From assembly GCF_013822155.1 (NCBI RefSeq), contig NZ_PNJW01000005.1, forward strand, positions 29,915-93,914: DNA of 64,000 nucleotides. Reading direction: 5' to 3'. Both the position numbers and the translations under genes were made by a program. A model generated the notes under the pieces. That model saw only the letters and a program-made list of their open reading frames with translations. It did no database searches and was not told the DNA's origin. Of this stretch, positions 44,509 to 54,158 are shown one piece after another. The number at the start of each line of letters is the position of its first letter. Within the stretch, counting starts at the first letter, position 1. Origin of the DNA: Flavobacterium sp. GTDB lineage: Bacteria > Bacteroidota > Bacteroidia > Flavobacteriales > Flavobacteriaceae.

Positions 44509-44741
44509 GGTTTACCTCGAATTTGAGGTTATTAATTTTGAATTAAGTTGATTTTAAACTTAAGGGATTAAGTTGCATTAAGTTTTTATGTTTTAAAAGT
44601 TGATTTGAATGCTTAGCTTGTTTTATATTCCCTTATATTCTCAGATTATCAACATGTTAACAATATTAATTTTTGCTTAATATTGATACTTAGCTTAAAT
44701 TAATTGAAATAATTTTTTGAGTTTTGATAAAAATTATTTCA
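44509..44741. other. AT-rich intergenic stretch
   Basis: No gene, RNA or clear promoter was recognised here. The only structures are a short inverted repeat ACCTC/GAGGT at 44514-44529 and several TTAAG repeats around 44540-44585. Together with the remnant before it, the gene-poor gap is 386 bases. Confidence 0.5.
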
Positions 44742-45491
44742 GTGAAAACAAAATTTTATTTATTTTTTATAGTTGCCCTAGTTTTTCAAAATTGTGCTAA
44801 AGTGGAGAAAAAAGCTTTAATTATCGGTCACCGTGGTGCCATGGGGCACGAAACAGAGAACACAATTGCTTCTGTTAAAAAAGCGTTAGAGTTAGGTGTC
44901 GATATGATTGAAATTGATGTTTTTTTGATTAAAAGCGGAGAATTAGTGGTTTTTCACGATGAAATCTTAGACAGTTTAACTGATACTTCGGGAAGAATTG
45001 AAGATTTTACTTTAGAAGAGCTTCAAAAAGTGGTGGTGAAGGGCAATCATCAAATTCCAACTTTAGATGAAGTAATCGAAACGTTTGATAAATTAGTCCT
45101 TTTAAATATCGAATTAAAAGGTAAAAATACGGCTGAACCCACTTTAAAATTACTTCAAAAATACTATCAGAAAGGTTGGAAAAAAGACGATTTTGTCATT
45201 TCCAGTTTTTTGTGGGATGAATTGACAACTGTTCGAAAATTAGACAATGAAATTCCTATTGCCGTTTTGACCGAAGAAAATCCGACAGACGCCATTGCTA
45301 CTGCAAAAAAATTAAAGGCGGTTGCCATTAACCCTTGGTGGAAAACGTTGACAAAAGAAAACGTAGAACTTATTCACGAAGAAGGATTTAAAATTTACAC
45401 CTATACGGTCAACGAACCTGACGATATTAAAATGGTTACTGAATTGGGTGTCGATGGAATTTTTTGTAATTTCCCCGAAAGATTGAACTAA
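44742..45491 (+). CDS. Glycerophosphodiester phosphodiesterase lipoprotein
   Basis: Hydrolyses glycerophosphodiesters released from phospholipids to glycerol 3-phosphate and an alcohol. The GDPD motifs are present: IGHRGAMGHETENT (His and Arg of the HRG motif, Glu in ENT), then EIDVFLIKSGELVVFHDE with catalytic Glu/Asp and the second His, and later LNIELKG. The N-terminus is a lipoprotein signal (ALVFQNCAKVE). No ATG is available: I chose GTG at 44742 (MKTKFYLFF), though TTG at 44724 is in frame. About 250 aa, normal for the family. Its last base is the first base of the next ATG, so the two genes are coupled. Confidence 0.88.
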   Translation: MKTKFYLFFIVALVFQNCAKVEKKALIIGHRGAMGHETENTIASVKKALELGVDMIEIDVFLIKSGELVVFHDEILDSLTDTSGRIEDFTLEELQKVVVKGNHQIPTLDEVIETFDKLVLLNIELKGKNTAEPTLKLLQKYYQKGWKKDDFVISSFLWDELTTVRKLDNEIPIAVLTEENPTDAIATAKKLKAVAINPWWKTLTKENVELIHEEGFKIYTYTVNEPDDIKMVTELGVDGIFCNFPERLN

Positions 45492-46693
45492 TGTATGACG
45501 TCCTTATCGTTGGTGGTGGAGCTGCCGGTTTTTTTACCGCTATCAACGTTGCTGAAAAAAATCCAAACTTTAGCATTGCAATACTCGAACGTGGCAAAGA
45601 AGTACTTACAAAAGTAAGGGTTTCCGGTGGTGGTCGGTGTAATGTGACCCATGCCTGTTTTGTCCCTAATGACTTAGTAAAATTTTATCCTCGTGGCGAA
45701 AAAGAATTGCGTGGCCCGTTTCATCAATTTTGTTCCGGTGATACGATTGAATGGTTTTCCAACCACGGTGTCGAATTAAAAATTGAAGACGACGGCAGAA
45801 TGTTTCCGGTATCCGATTCTTCGCAAACCATTATTGATTGTTTTTTAACTGTTGCCAAAAAACACAAAATTGAAATTCTAACCGGTCAAAGTGTCCAATC
45901 CCTTTATCAAGCGGAAGACACTTGGAAAGTGGAAACCAATCACCAAACGTTTCGTTGTAAAAACTTGGTCATGACCACAGGAAGCAATCCGAAAATTTGG
46001 GAATTATTGGAAAATTTAGGCCACACGATTGTTCCGCCGGTTCCCTCTTTATTTACATTTAACATCAAAGACCCTCGAATAAAAGAGTTAATGGGTGTTT
46101 CCGCTTTTGCCACAGTAAAAGTTCAAAACTCCAAACTTTCCGCTTCGGGACCGCTTTTAATCACCCATTGGGGAATGAGCGGACCGGGTATTTTGCGACT
46201 TTCTGCTTGGGGAGCAAGGGAATTATTTGCTAAAAACTACCAATTTGTGTTGGAAGTCAATTGGTTGAATGATGCTACTTTGGAAGAAACCGAAAACCAG
46301 TTGAAAGAATTAAAATTAGAACATGCCAAAAAAGTAGTCAGTAAAAAATCGCCATTTGAATTTCCAAACCGCTTATGGGAAAGTTTGGTTTTAGCTTCTG
46401 AAATTTCTTTAGAAACCAAATGGGCTGATTTGACAAAAAAGCAGCTTCAACATTTAGCGTTACAACTCACGAATGGAAAGTTTCAGGTAAATGGGAAAAG
46501 TACGTTTAAAGAAGAATTTGTTACCGCCGGTGGTATTGATTTAAAAGAAATCAATTTTAAAACTATGGAAAGCAAAGTTCTTCCTAAAGTATATTTTGCC
46601 GGAGAAATAGTCAACATCGATGCGATTACGGGTGGCTTTAATTTTCAAAATGCGTGGACAAGTGGGTTTATGGTGAGTGAAAGTATCACTTAA
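45491..46693 (+). CDS. BaiN/YhiN-family FAD-dependent oxidoreductase
   Basis: A 400-residue cytoplasmic flavoprotein of the HI0933-like family. The FAD-binding Rossmann motif is at the N-terminus (DVLIVGGGAAGFFTAINVAE), followed by the family signature KVRVSGGGRCNVTHA at about 42-56. A second FAD contact near the C-terminus reads YFAGEIVNIDAITGGFNFQNAW. The middle inserted domain (about 190-330) includes GPLLITHWGMSGPGILRLSAW. The substrate of this family is not firmly known; BaiN acts on bile-acid intermediates in some clostridia, and that name should not be taken as the function here. It is translationally coupled to the GDPD gene. Confidence 0.9.
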   Translation: MYDVLIVGGGAAGFFTAINVAEKNPNFSIAILERGKEVLTKVRVSGGGRCNVTHACFVPNDLVKFYPRGEKELRGPFHQFCSGDTIEWFSNHGVELKIEDDGRMFPVSDSSQTIIDCFLTVAKKHKIEILTGQSVQSLYQAEDTWKVETNHQTFRCKNLVMTTGSNPKIWELLENLGHTIVPPVPSLFTFNIKDPRIKELMGVSAFATVKVQNSKLSASGPLLITHWGMSGPGILRLSAWGARELFAKNYQFVLEVNWLNDATLEETENQLKELKLEHAKKVVSKKSPFEFPNRLWESLVLASEISLETKWADLTKKQLQHLALQLTNGKFQVNGKSTFKEEFVTAGGIDLKEINFKTMESKVLPKVYFAGEIVNIDAITGGFNFQNAWTSGFMVSESIT

Positions 46694-46734
46694 TATTTCG
46701 ATTTGTATTATCGTGTAGTTAATTAAAAATCAAT

Positions 46735-46742
46735 TATATTTG
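46735..46742 (+). promoter_or_regulatory. -7 element of first T9SS surface-protein gene
   Basis: TATATTTG, 19 bases before the ATG at 46762, embedded in AAAATCAATTATATTTG. The second paralogue has almost the same block at 49158-49174. Confidence 0.55.
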
Positions 46743-46761
46743 GTATTTAAACCAGTATCCG

Positions 46762-49083
46762 ATGAAAAAAGCATTACTCTTTTTCTTATTTTGTTTTTCA
46801 ATTTCCTATTCACAAACTTTGCCTCCCTTAGAAACGTGTAGCAATGATTTAAATCAGTCAACTTCTTTTGATTTAACTGTAAAATATGGTGAGATTTTGG
46901 GTAGCAATAATCCTGCTGACTATGAAATATCATATCATCATACTGAATCAGATGCTACTAATGGGGTTGCTGCAATTCAAAATCCTACTTCCTATTTCAT
47001 TACTTCTCCATCTGAATTAATTTTTGCTCGAAGTTTTAATACGGATGATACGACTTTTTATATTGAGAGTTTTAGCTTGATTGTTAATCAAAATCCTATT
47101 GTAAATCCAACAACTTTATTGTTTTGTGGAACTCCTGAATTGGCTGTTTTCAATCTTGACGAGAGTATTTCTGGTATCATTGGCAATAATACAGACCCGT
47201 TAACGATTACTTTTTTTATATCTGAAGTAGATGCTAATGCCAATATAAACCAAATTTCAAATGGCCCATTTATTCCGACAGCATTTCCTTCTCAAGATGT
47301 TTATGCTCGTGCTGAGAATAATGAAACTGGTTGTTTTTCTATTAAAACGGTAACATTAGTTGTTTCTTTAGATTGTGCTCCCATAACATGTCCAACTGCT
47401 AACCAATTAACACTTTCCAATATAACTGGCACTTCAGCCGATTTAAATTGGTCCTACCAAGCTGAACCAAATATTTATATTGGAGTTTGGAATATTTCAA
47501 TTGTTCCTTTAGGTCAGCAACCAGATTCAAGCACTATTATTAATTCACATGAAAGTGCTCCATTTAGTATTACAGGATTAACTCCAAACGTTTGTTATTC
47601 AGTTTATATCAGAACTGGATGCTATTGGAATGGTATTACAGTTTTCAGTGATTGGACAGCACCTTTTGACTTTTGTACAATGGATTGCACGAATAACGGA
47701 CAATGCCCAGAACAATTAACCTGTATAGCTTTTATTGATGAAAACAATAACGGCGTGATGGATTCGGGTGAACTAAATTTTAATAGGGGTTCCTATGTTT
47801 ATGAAATGAATGGCAGTGGCGAACTAATTTATGGAAGTACAAATAATGGTTCATTAACTATTTTTGAACCTAACCCGACGAATAGTTATGACATCCATTT
47901 TGAAGTAAATGAGGAATTCTCCACGTATTATTCAACACCAACTTCTTATACTGATATTACTGTGCCGACTGGAAGCGGAAGTACTATTTATTATTTCCCT
48001 ATCACGATTTTACAAGAATATGTTGATGCTGAAGTGAGTTTAATTGCATTTGGAATTTCGCCTCGACCAGGTTTTACGTATACAAATAAATTAATTTACA
48101 AAAATAATGGTTATACCAACATTGCCTCCGGCATCATTCATTTTATCAAAGATGATGCTGTTTCGATTGTTTCTGTTTCACAAGCTGGAACTACGGCAAC
48201 GTCTTCTGGTTTTGATTATACCTTTACGGATTTAGCTCCGTTTGAATCAAGGACTATAACCATCACGATGGAAGTTCCAACGATACCAACGGTTAATTTA
48301 GGAGTAATTTTAACGAATGTTGCCTCAATTGAACCTTTAGAAAATGAAGAGAATATAGCAAATAATACTTCTTCTCTTTCACAAGTGGTCATTGGTTCCT
48401 ATGATCCAAATGATAAAAATGAATCACATGGTGGAAAAATTGTATTCGAGGATTTTACTGCTAATGATTATCTTTATTATACTATTCGATTTAAAAATAC
48501 AGGAACATTTCCAGCAGAATTTATCCGTATTGAAGATACGCTTGAAAACCAATTTGACGAATCTAGTTTTGAAATGCTTAATGCCAGTCACTCATTTAAT
48601 GTGAGAAGAACCGGAAATCAAATAGTTTGGCATTTTTTAAACATCAACCTTCCTCCATCTGTGGAAGATACGGAAATAGGAAAAGGTTTTGTACATTTCA
48701 AAATCAAGCCTAAACCCGGTTATGCTATTGGTGATGTGATTGAAAATACCGCTGATATTTACTTTGATTATAATCCAGCTATAATTACGAATACTGTTGA
48801 AACACAATTTGTCGAAAATTTATCGGTTGTTGATTTTTCGAGTTCATCGGTTGTTTTATATCCAAATCCAACGAAAGATGCTTTTCAAATTCAACTTAAT
48901 GGAACGGATTTAATTCAAAATATTTCAATCCATGATGTATTAGGAAAACAGATTTTTCAAAAAGAGAACATAAACCTCAATACAATTTCGGTTGATATTT
49001 CTGGTTTTAATCAAGGGATTTATTTTGTAGAAATTATATCCAATTCAAGTGTAAAAGCAATAAAAAAATTAGTTATTCGATAA
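46762..49083 (+). CDS. T9SS-exported surface protein with FN3 and DUF11-like modules
   Basis: A 773-residue secreted protein. After a signal peptide (ending SISYSQ) come two repeated 80-residue modules with the pattern TFYIES.SLIVNQNP and VYARAENNETGCFSIKTVTLVV (about 25-205). Then follow a fibronectin type III domain (about 208-310), a Ca-binding-like loop DENNNGVMDSGE (about 326-337), repeated DUF11/DUF7619-like beta domains (GSYDPNDKNESHG near 546) and a T9SS type A sorting domain (about 700-773: VVLYPNPTKDAFQIQL, GIYFVEI). It should be carried across the outer membrane by the gliding-linked secretion system and anchored to the surface. It is paralogous to the next gene. Function is unknown; adhesion is a guess. 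Confidence 0.85.
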   Translation: MKKALLFFLFCFSISYSQTLPPLETCSNDLNQSTSFDLTVKYGEILGSNNPADYEISYHHTESDATNGVAAIQNPTSYFITSPSELIFARSFNTDDTTFYIESFSLIVNQNPIVNPTTLLFCGTPELAVFNLDESISGIIGNNTDPLTITFFISEVDANANINQISNGPFIPTAFPSQDVYARAENNETGCFSIKTVTLVVSLDCAPITCPTANQLTLSNITGTSADLNWSYQAEPNIYIGVWNISIVPLGQQPDSSTIINSHESAPFSITGLTPNVCYSVYIRTGCYWNGITVFSDWTAPFDFCTMDCTNNGQCPEQLTCIAFIDENNNGVMDSGELNFNRGSYVYEMNGSGELIYGSTNNGSLTIFEPNPTNSYDIHFEVNEEFSTYYSTPTSYTDITVPTGSGSTIYYFPITILQEYVDAEVSLIAFGISPRPGFTYTNKLIYKNNGYTNIASGIIHFIKDDAVSIVSVSQAGTTATSSGFDYTFTDLAPFESRTITITMEVPTIPTVNLGVILTNVASIEPLENEENIANNTSSLSQVVIGSYDPNDKNESHGGKIVFEDFTANDYLYYTIRFKNTGTFPAEFIRIEDTLENQFDESSFEMLNASHSFNVRRTGNQIVWHFLNINLPPSVEDTEIGKGFVHFKIKPKPGYAIGDVIENTADIYFDYNPAIITNTVETQFVENLSVVDFSSSSVVLYPNPTKDAFQIQLNGTDLIQNISIHDVLGKQIFQKENINLNTISVDISGFNQGIYFVEIISNSSVKAIKKLVIR

Positions 49084-49166
49084 AAAAAAGGATTGTATTT
49101 ATTCTAATTCTAAGTGAAAAACTAATAAATTCTAAATCAAGACTATATAATTTACTAAAAATCAAT

Positions 49167-49174
49167 TACATTTG
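49167..49174 (+). promoter_or_regulatory. -7 element of second T9SS surface-protein gene
   Basis: TACATTTG, 20 bases before the ATG at 49195, within AAAATCAATTACATTTG. It differs by one base from the block preceding the first paralogue. Confidence 0.55.
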
Positions 49175-49194
49175 ATTTACCAAAACCAAAATCA

Positions 49195-52100
49195 ATGAAA
49201 ACAAAATTACTCACTACTATTTTCTTTTTATGCTTTGTGAATTTTTTCAGTTATTCACAAACTCAATTATCCGCTTGTGATACTGATTATAATGGAACTG
49301 AAACTTTTGACTTGACATCGATTATTCCAACATTATTAAATGGTCAAAACCCAAATGATTTTGATATTTCTTTTCATACTAGTTTAATTGATGCAGAAGA
49401 AAACAGTAATGCAATCACAAACCCTACAAGTTATAATAGTATGATAGGATTTGTAACGCTATTTGCTCGTTTACAAAACATCATTACATCTGATTATGAA
49501 ATAGTTACTTTCACAATTGTTGTTAATTCGGTTCCAAATATAGGCACAGAAGTGGCTGTTGCCTGTGATGATAACAATGACGGGATTGCCTTTTTTGATT
49601 TGAATCAAGCCGTTCAAACTATCTATGCGGCGAACAATGCCTCACCCAATACGATGTCGGTCACGTTTTATTTAACCTATGCTGATATGTTAAATCAAGT
49701 GAATCCGATAGGATATAATTACACCAATACATCACCTAATCAAATTATTTTTGTGAGAATTGAAGATTTTATCACGGGCTGCTTTTGGGGTGGTGAATTC
49801 TTTTTACTTGTTCAAAATTGTTCCACCAGCTGCGAAACACCAAACAATCTAAATGCAACTAATAGCACCGAAAATGGAGCAACTTTAGGTTGGTACAATC
49901 CTTCAGGTTCAAACACAAACGAAATTTATATTGTTCCAAGTGGCTCTCCGGAACCAAATCCAAATTCACAAGGTTTTATTGCCTCAGTAAATCCGTTTGT
50001 CATTACGGCATTAACTTGTGACACCTCTTATACCTTCTATGTCCGAGCAATTTGTAATGACCAAATAACCTCTGATTGGTCTGCCGGGTTTAACTTTTCA
50101 ACTACAAGTTGTGGTACTACTACCATTCCATTTGTAACGGTCAATACCACTTCATTTACACCCGAGCAAATCTTGAATAATGTTATTTTAAATTCAGAAT
50201 GTGCTACCATCTCCAATGTAATTACCCAAGGACCATGTGGTGTTGGCTATTTTAATGCCAATGACAGTAGTTTCCCTTTTGAACAGGGATTGATTATCAG
50301 AAGTGGAGATGCAAATTTGACACAAGGACCCTATACTGATGCTAATTATACGTCAAATTGTTCACAAATTGGTGACCCACAACTAAATGCTATTATGCAA
50401 GCAGCAGGTCAAACCGGCACCATCAATGATGTTTCCTTTGTGAAGTTTGATATTGTACCTACTACAAATATTTTGAGCTTTAATTTTATTTTTGCTTCAA
50501 ATGAATATGGTACTTATCAATGTCAGTTTTCCGATGTTTTCGGATTTATTTTAACCGATTTAACCACCAATCAAACTCAAAATATTGCTGTTGTTCCCGG
50601 AACCAACGTGCCGATTTCGACAACTACTATTAGAGATAACCTGTATAATACATCATGTGCTTCTGTAAATCCACAGTTTTTCAGCACTTATAATGTCAAT
50701 AATCCAACCAGCAGTTTGAATATGCGTGGTTATACAGTGCCAATGACGGCGATAGCTTCTGTAATTCCAAACCATGAATATTCTTTAAAATTAGCGGTTG
50801 GAGATTACCAAGATTCTGCTTTTGACTCCGCTGTTTTTATTCAAGGTGGAAGTTTAGCTCTTGGCAATCAATGTCAGGATAATATTCAATTAATTGCTTT
50901 TCTGGATTCCAATAACAATGGAATTAAAGATTCTGGTGAGCAAAATTTTGTAAATGGTAATTTTAATTATCAGGTTAATAATGCCGGTGCAATTGTTTCA
51001 AACATATCTTCCAATGGGGTGTTTTATATTTTTCCTGAAAATACCTCAAACACCTATGATTTAAGTTATGCAGTTTATTCTGAATATGCCGGTTATTATG
51101 CACAACCCATTTCCTATGATGATATTGTTTTTTCTGAAACCGAATCGAATGTATACTATTTCCCAATTGTTAACACCACCACTTACAATGATGTAGCTGT
51201 TTCAATAGTTGCTGTTAACCAACCGGCAGCAGGATTTACCTATCAAAATAAACTAATTTATACTAATAATGGAATTGCTCCGGCTTCCGGAACCTTAACA
51301 TTTGATAAAGCTCCTGTTTTAACCATCACAGGTATCTCTCAAACAGGCACAACTCCTTCTGCTAACGGGTTTACTTTTGATTATACAGATCTTTTACCGC
51401 TGGAAACCCGAACTATTAGTGTTTCAATGAGTGTTCCAACGATTCCAACCGTTGCCATTGGTGATTTAGTAACCAATTCTGTTTCCATTACCAGTACAAC
51501 TTTAGATGCCAATTCAACAAATAATTCGGCTTCTTTAACCCGACCAATTGTAGCAGCTTATGACCCGAATGACAAAAATGAAGCCCACGGAAAAGAAATT
51601 GTGTTAGCTCAATTTACACAAGATGATTATTTGTATTACACCATTCGTTTTCAAAATACCGGAACAACTAATGCTACATTTGTTAGAGTGGAAGATATTT
51701 TAGACGCACAATTAAATCCGGAAAGTTTACGAATGATTGCCTCCAGTCATAATTATGTATTGGAAAGAATAAATAATCAGTTGGTTTGGAAGTTTGATAA
51801 CATTCATTTGGTTCCAAAAGTGGTCAATGAAAATGCCAGTATCGGGTTTATTCATTTTAAAATTAAAACGAATCCCGGAATTTCAATTGGTGACATTATA
51901 CCTAATACGGCTGAAATTTATTTTGATTTTAATCCGGCAATCATTACCAATACATTTGAAACCGAATTTGTCGCCAGTTTAAGCACGGCTGATTTCACTT
52001 ATTCTGATTTAGTTTTATTCCCGAATCCTGCTAAAGATTTAATTCAAATTCAATTGAAAAATGGTTCTGATGCTATTAAAGGAATAATTATTTATGACGT

Positions 52101-52245
52101 TTTAGGCAAGGAAGTTTATAGCAAACAAAACATGAACATGGAACAAACAGCTATAGATATTTCTCGTTATACAAAAGGAGTTTATATAGTAGAAATAAGC
52201 ACCGTCAATAATCAAAAAGTACTTCAGAAATTTGTAAAACAATAA
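49195..52245 (+). CDS. T9SS-exported surface protein with choice-of-anchor L domain
   Basis: A 1016-residue paralogue of the preceding gene. It has a signal peptide (ending FSYSQ), N-terminal repeat modules (about 22-210) and an FN3 domain (about 220-305). A choice-of-anchor L domain, absent from the neighbour, lies at about 318-560 (TPEQILNNVILNSECATISN, FNFIFASNEYG). The rest resembles the neighbour: Ca-binding-like DSNNNGIKDSGE (about 571), DUF11-like domains with YDPNDKNEAHG (about 788), and a T9SS type A C-terminal domain (about 941-1016). The difference looks like insertion or loss of one domain after a tandem duplication. A strong terminator follows. Ligand or partner is unknown. Confidence 0.87.
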   Translation: MKTKLLTTIFFLCFVNFFSYSQTQLSACDTDYNGTETFDLTSIIPTLLNGQNPNDFDISFHTSLIDAEENSNAITNPTSYNSMIGFVTLFARLQNIITSDYEIVTFTIVVNSVPNIGTEVAVACDDNNDGIAFFDLNQAVQTIYAANNASPNTMSVTFYLTYADMLNQVNPIGYNYTNTSPNQIIFVRIEDFITGCFWGGEFFLLVQNCSTSCETPNNLNATNSTENGATLGWYNPSGSNTNEIYIVPSGSPEPNPNSQGFIASVNPFVITALTCDTSYTFYVRAICNDQITSDWSAGFNFSTTSCGTTTIPFVTVNTTSFTPEQILNNVILNSECATISNVITQGPCGVGYFNANDSSFPFEQGLIIRSGDANLTQGPYTDANYTSNCSQIGDPQLNAIMQAAGQTGTINDVSFVKFDIVPTTNILSFNFIFASNEYGTYQCQFSDVFGFILTDLTTNQTQNIAVVPGTNVPISTTTIRDNLYNTSCASVNPQFFSTYNVNNPTSSLNMRGYTVPMTAIASVIPNHEYSLKLAVGDYQDSAFDSAVFIQGGSLALGNQCQDNIQLIAFLDSNNNGIKDSGEQNFVNGNFNYQVNNAGAIVSNISSNGVFYIFPENTSNTYDLSYAVYSEYAGYYAQPISYDDIVFSETESNVYYFPIVNTTTYNDVAVSIVAVNQPAAGFTYQNKLIYTNNGIAPASGTLTFDKAPVLTITGISQTGTTPSANGFTFDYTDLLPLETRTISVSMSVPTIPTVAIGDLVTNSVSITSTTLDANSTNNSASLTRPIVAAYDPNDKNEAHGKEIVLAQFTQDDYLYYTIRFQNTGTTNATFVRVEDILDAQLNPESLRMIASSHNYVLERINNQLVWKFDNIHLVPKVVNENASIGFIHFKIKTNPGISIGDIIPNTAEIYFDFNPAIITNTFETEFVASLSTADFTYSDLVLFPNPAKDLIQIQLKNGSDAIKGIIIYDVLGKEVYSKQNMNMEQTAIDISRYTKGVYIVEISTVNNQKVLQKFVKQ

Positions 52246-52264
52246 ACGAAAGTTACATTACTTT

Positions 52265-52298
52265 AAAAAGACCGGAAGATAATTTTCGGTCTTTTTTT
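52265..52298. terminator. Bidirectional terminator
   Basis: AAAAGACCG pairs with CGGTCTTTT, with A and T runs on the two sides. It separates the T9SS gene (ends 52245) from the convergent DUF456 gene (ends 52301). Confidence 0.85.
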
Positions 52299-52300
52299 AT

Positions 52301-52801
52301 TTAAAACCAAGCATTTCGATATTCCCAAACTTTCACTAAAAACAAACCAAGAAAAATCATAGAAACCAAAAACTTCATAAATGTGGAAGCTAAAAAACCA
52401 ATAAATGATCCTGTAGCGGCTTTAAATGCTTTTTTAGAATCTGTAGAATCGTTAATTAGTTCGCCCACAAATGCTCCCACAAATGGACCAATAATGAATC
52501 CGAGTGGAATGGGTGCTAAAATGCCAACCACTAACCCGATGTTGGTTCCCCAAATACCATATTTGCTTCCGCCAAATCGCTTGGTTCCTTTTGCAGGGAT
52601 GATGTAATCAAGAATTCCAACCACAATGGCAATTACCAACGTAATTCCCAAAACTGTATAGCTTACAGGAACGGCTTTTGTTAAATATAACAACAGCAAA
52701 CCCACCCAACTTATGGGCGGTCCAGGCAAAACAGGAAGGAAACTTCCAAGGACACCAACAATCATTAATACAAAACCTAATAAAAGAAGTATGTGTTCCA
52801 T
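52301..52801 (-). CDS. DUF456 membrane protein
   Basis: A 166-residue integral inner-membrane protein with four to five hydrophobic segments and the DUF456 signature: LLLGFVLMIVGVLGSFLPVLPGPPISW near the N-terminus, then DYIIPAKGTKRFGGSKYGIWG and a glycine-rich helix (PLGFIIGPFVGAFVGELI). The Gly-zipper-like segments suggest tight packing or oligomerisation. Function of the family is unknown. It is divergent from the lipoprotein gene at 52861 with 59 bases between the two starts. Confidence 0.87.
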   Translation of the reverse strand: MEHILLLLGFVLMIVGVLGSFLPVLPGPPISWVGLLLLYLTKAVPVSYTVLGITLVIAIVVGILDYIIPAKGTKRFGGSKYGIWGTNIGLVVGILAPIPLGFIIGPFVGAFVGELINDSTDSKKAFKAATGSFIGFLASTFMKFLVSMIFLGLFLVKVWEYRNAWF

Positions 52802-52813
52802 AAATTATTTTCT

Positions 52814-52821
52814 TACTTTTG
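52814..52821 (+). promoter_or_regulatory. Possible -7 element of lipoprotein gene
   Basis: TACTTTTG matches TAnnTTTG and lies 39 bases before the ATG at 52861. No clear -33 was identified. Confidence 0.4.
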
Positions 52822-52860
52822 GAATATCAAAAATACCTTTTGTTTGATTATAAACGAAAA

Positions 52861-53340
52861 ATGAATAAATTTCTTTCTTTATTTTCTTTTTTATTTTTAT
52901 TGACTTCCTGTCAATACTTCGAAAAGCGTGTGCCTTCTGAAGAAGAATTGCTGCAACAACGATTGAAAGGAATTGATTGGAAGGAAGTGACTGTTTATCC
53001 CTCAGTGGCTGAATGTGACAGTCTTTTAGACAAAGAACAAAAAAAAGAATGTTTTTTTAATTTTATGACTGTTCTTATTCAACAAAAAATTGCTCCGGAT
53101 TCCATCAATCTAAAGGCAAAAATAATTGATACCATTCAAGTTAAAGTATCCGTTTATCCAAATGCTACCATTTCTTTTGAACCGCTTTTTCCTTCGGATA
53201 GTTTGAATTATGACAAAATAAAAATTGATAGTCTTATTAAATCCCGTTTGACCGATTTTCCAAAAATAGAACCTGCTCAAAAAGAAGGAATTCCCGTAAA
53301 AACACAATTTATTCTGCCGGTAATCCTAAAAATGGAATAG
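52861..53340 (+). CDS. Conserved-type lipoprotein, unknown function
   Basis: A 159-residue lipoprotein: LFLLTSCQYFEK gives Cys19. The start is the ATG of MNKFLSLF, because 14 in-frame codons upstream overlap the probable promoter. After a short linker (VPSEEELLQQRLKGIDW) there is a small alpha/beta region with a Cys pair (AECDSLLDKEQKKECFFNF). A C-terminal part (IQVKVSVYPNATISFEPLFP to KTQFILPVILKME) resembles the C-terminal domain of TonB-type proteins in its repeated strand pattern. That resemblance is weak. It ends two bases before the convergent pdxJ stop. Confidence 0.7.
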   Translation: MNKFLSLFSFLFLLTSCQYFEKRVPSEEELLQQRLKGIDWKEVTVYPSVAECDSLLDKEQKKECFFNFMTVLIQQKIAPDSINLKAKIIDTIQVKVSVYPNATISFEPLFPSDSLNYDKIKIDSLIKSRLTDFPKIEPAQKEGIPVKTQFILPVILKME

Positions 53341-53341
53341 C

Positions 53342-54055
53342 TTATTTTAATTTGTGTAAATACATATTTACAACATTTTCAATCCCTAAATAAAGTGATT
53401 CACAAATCAAGGCATGACCGATGGAAACCTCTAATAATCCGGGTATATTTTGTTTGAAAAAAGCAATATTATCCAAACTTAAATCGTGTCCGGCATTGAT
53501 TCCTAACCCTAATTGATTGGCTAAAACAGCTGCTTCTACATAAGGCTGAATTCCGTTTTTATTTCCCAAACCGTATTGATGTGCAAAATGTTCAGTATAT
53601 AATTCAATTCGGTCAGTTCCGGTAATTTTTGCTGCTTCAACCATCGTTAAATCCGGATCAACAAAAAGCGATGTTCGTATGTTATTTCTTTTGAATTCCT
53701 GAATTACTTCCGTTAATAAATCTTTGTTTTTAATCGTATCCCAACCGGCATTAGAAGTTAAAGCATCATCGGCATCAGGCACCAAGGTTACTTGTGTTGG
53801 ATTTACTTCCAACACCAAATCAATGAACTTTTGAACAGGATTTCCTTCAATATTAAATTCGGTATAAACCACTGTTTTTAAATCCCTCGCATCTTGGTAT
53901 CGAATATGTCGTTCATCCGGACGTGGGTGAATGGTTACTCCATGGGCTCCAAATTTTTGAACATCTTTAGCCACTTGCACCACATTTGGCATATTTCCAC
54001 CTCTTGAATTTCTTAATGTAGCAATTTTATTAATATTTACGCTTAACTTTGTCAT
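53342..54055 (-). CDS. pdxJ: Pyridoxine 5'-phosphate synthase
   Basis: Condenses 3-amino-2-oxopropyl phosphate with 1-deoxyxylulose 5-phosphate to give pyridoxine 5'-phosphate, in the DXP-dependent vitamin B6 route. The 237-residue length is standard for PdxJ. The TIM-barrel motifs are present: LSVNINKIATLRNSRG at the N-terminus, GAHGVTIHPRPDERHIRYQD, VTLVPD, RTSLFVDPD, RIELYTEHFA and GINAGHDLSLDN, ending with EVSIGHALI. The start is the ATG of MTKLSV; the open frame upstream (to 54100) overlaps a probable promoter (minus-strand TAACTTTG at 54098-54105). The gene is divergent from the CBS-protein gene. Confidence 0.95.
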   Translation of the reverse strand: MTKLSVNINKIATLRNSRGGNMPNVVQVAKDVQKFGAHGVTIHPRPDERHIRYQDARDLKTVVYTEFNIEGNPVQKFIDLVLEVNPTQVTLVPDADDALTSNAGWDTIKNKDLLTEVIQEFKRNNIRTSLFVDPDLTMVEAAKITGTDRIELYTEHFAHQYGLGNKNGIQPYVEAAVLANQLGLGINAGHDLSLDNIAFFKQNIPGLLEVSIGHALICESLYLGIENVVNMYLHKLK

Positions 54056-54158
54056 ACTCTTTTGAAACAATTTTATTAGAAACAGCATACAAAAATACAA
54101 AGTTAAACAGGCTCAATAATCGTATTTTTTGATTATTTTGCAACGAAATTAAATCGCT

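Noticed and set aside
45491..46693. BaiN as a bile-acid enzyme
   Set aside because: The family name comes from a clostridial pathway; no bai genes are present, so only the flavoprotein family is claimed.
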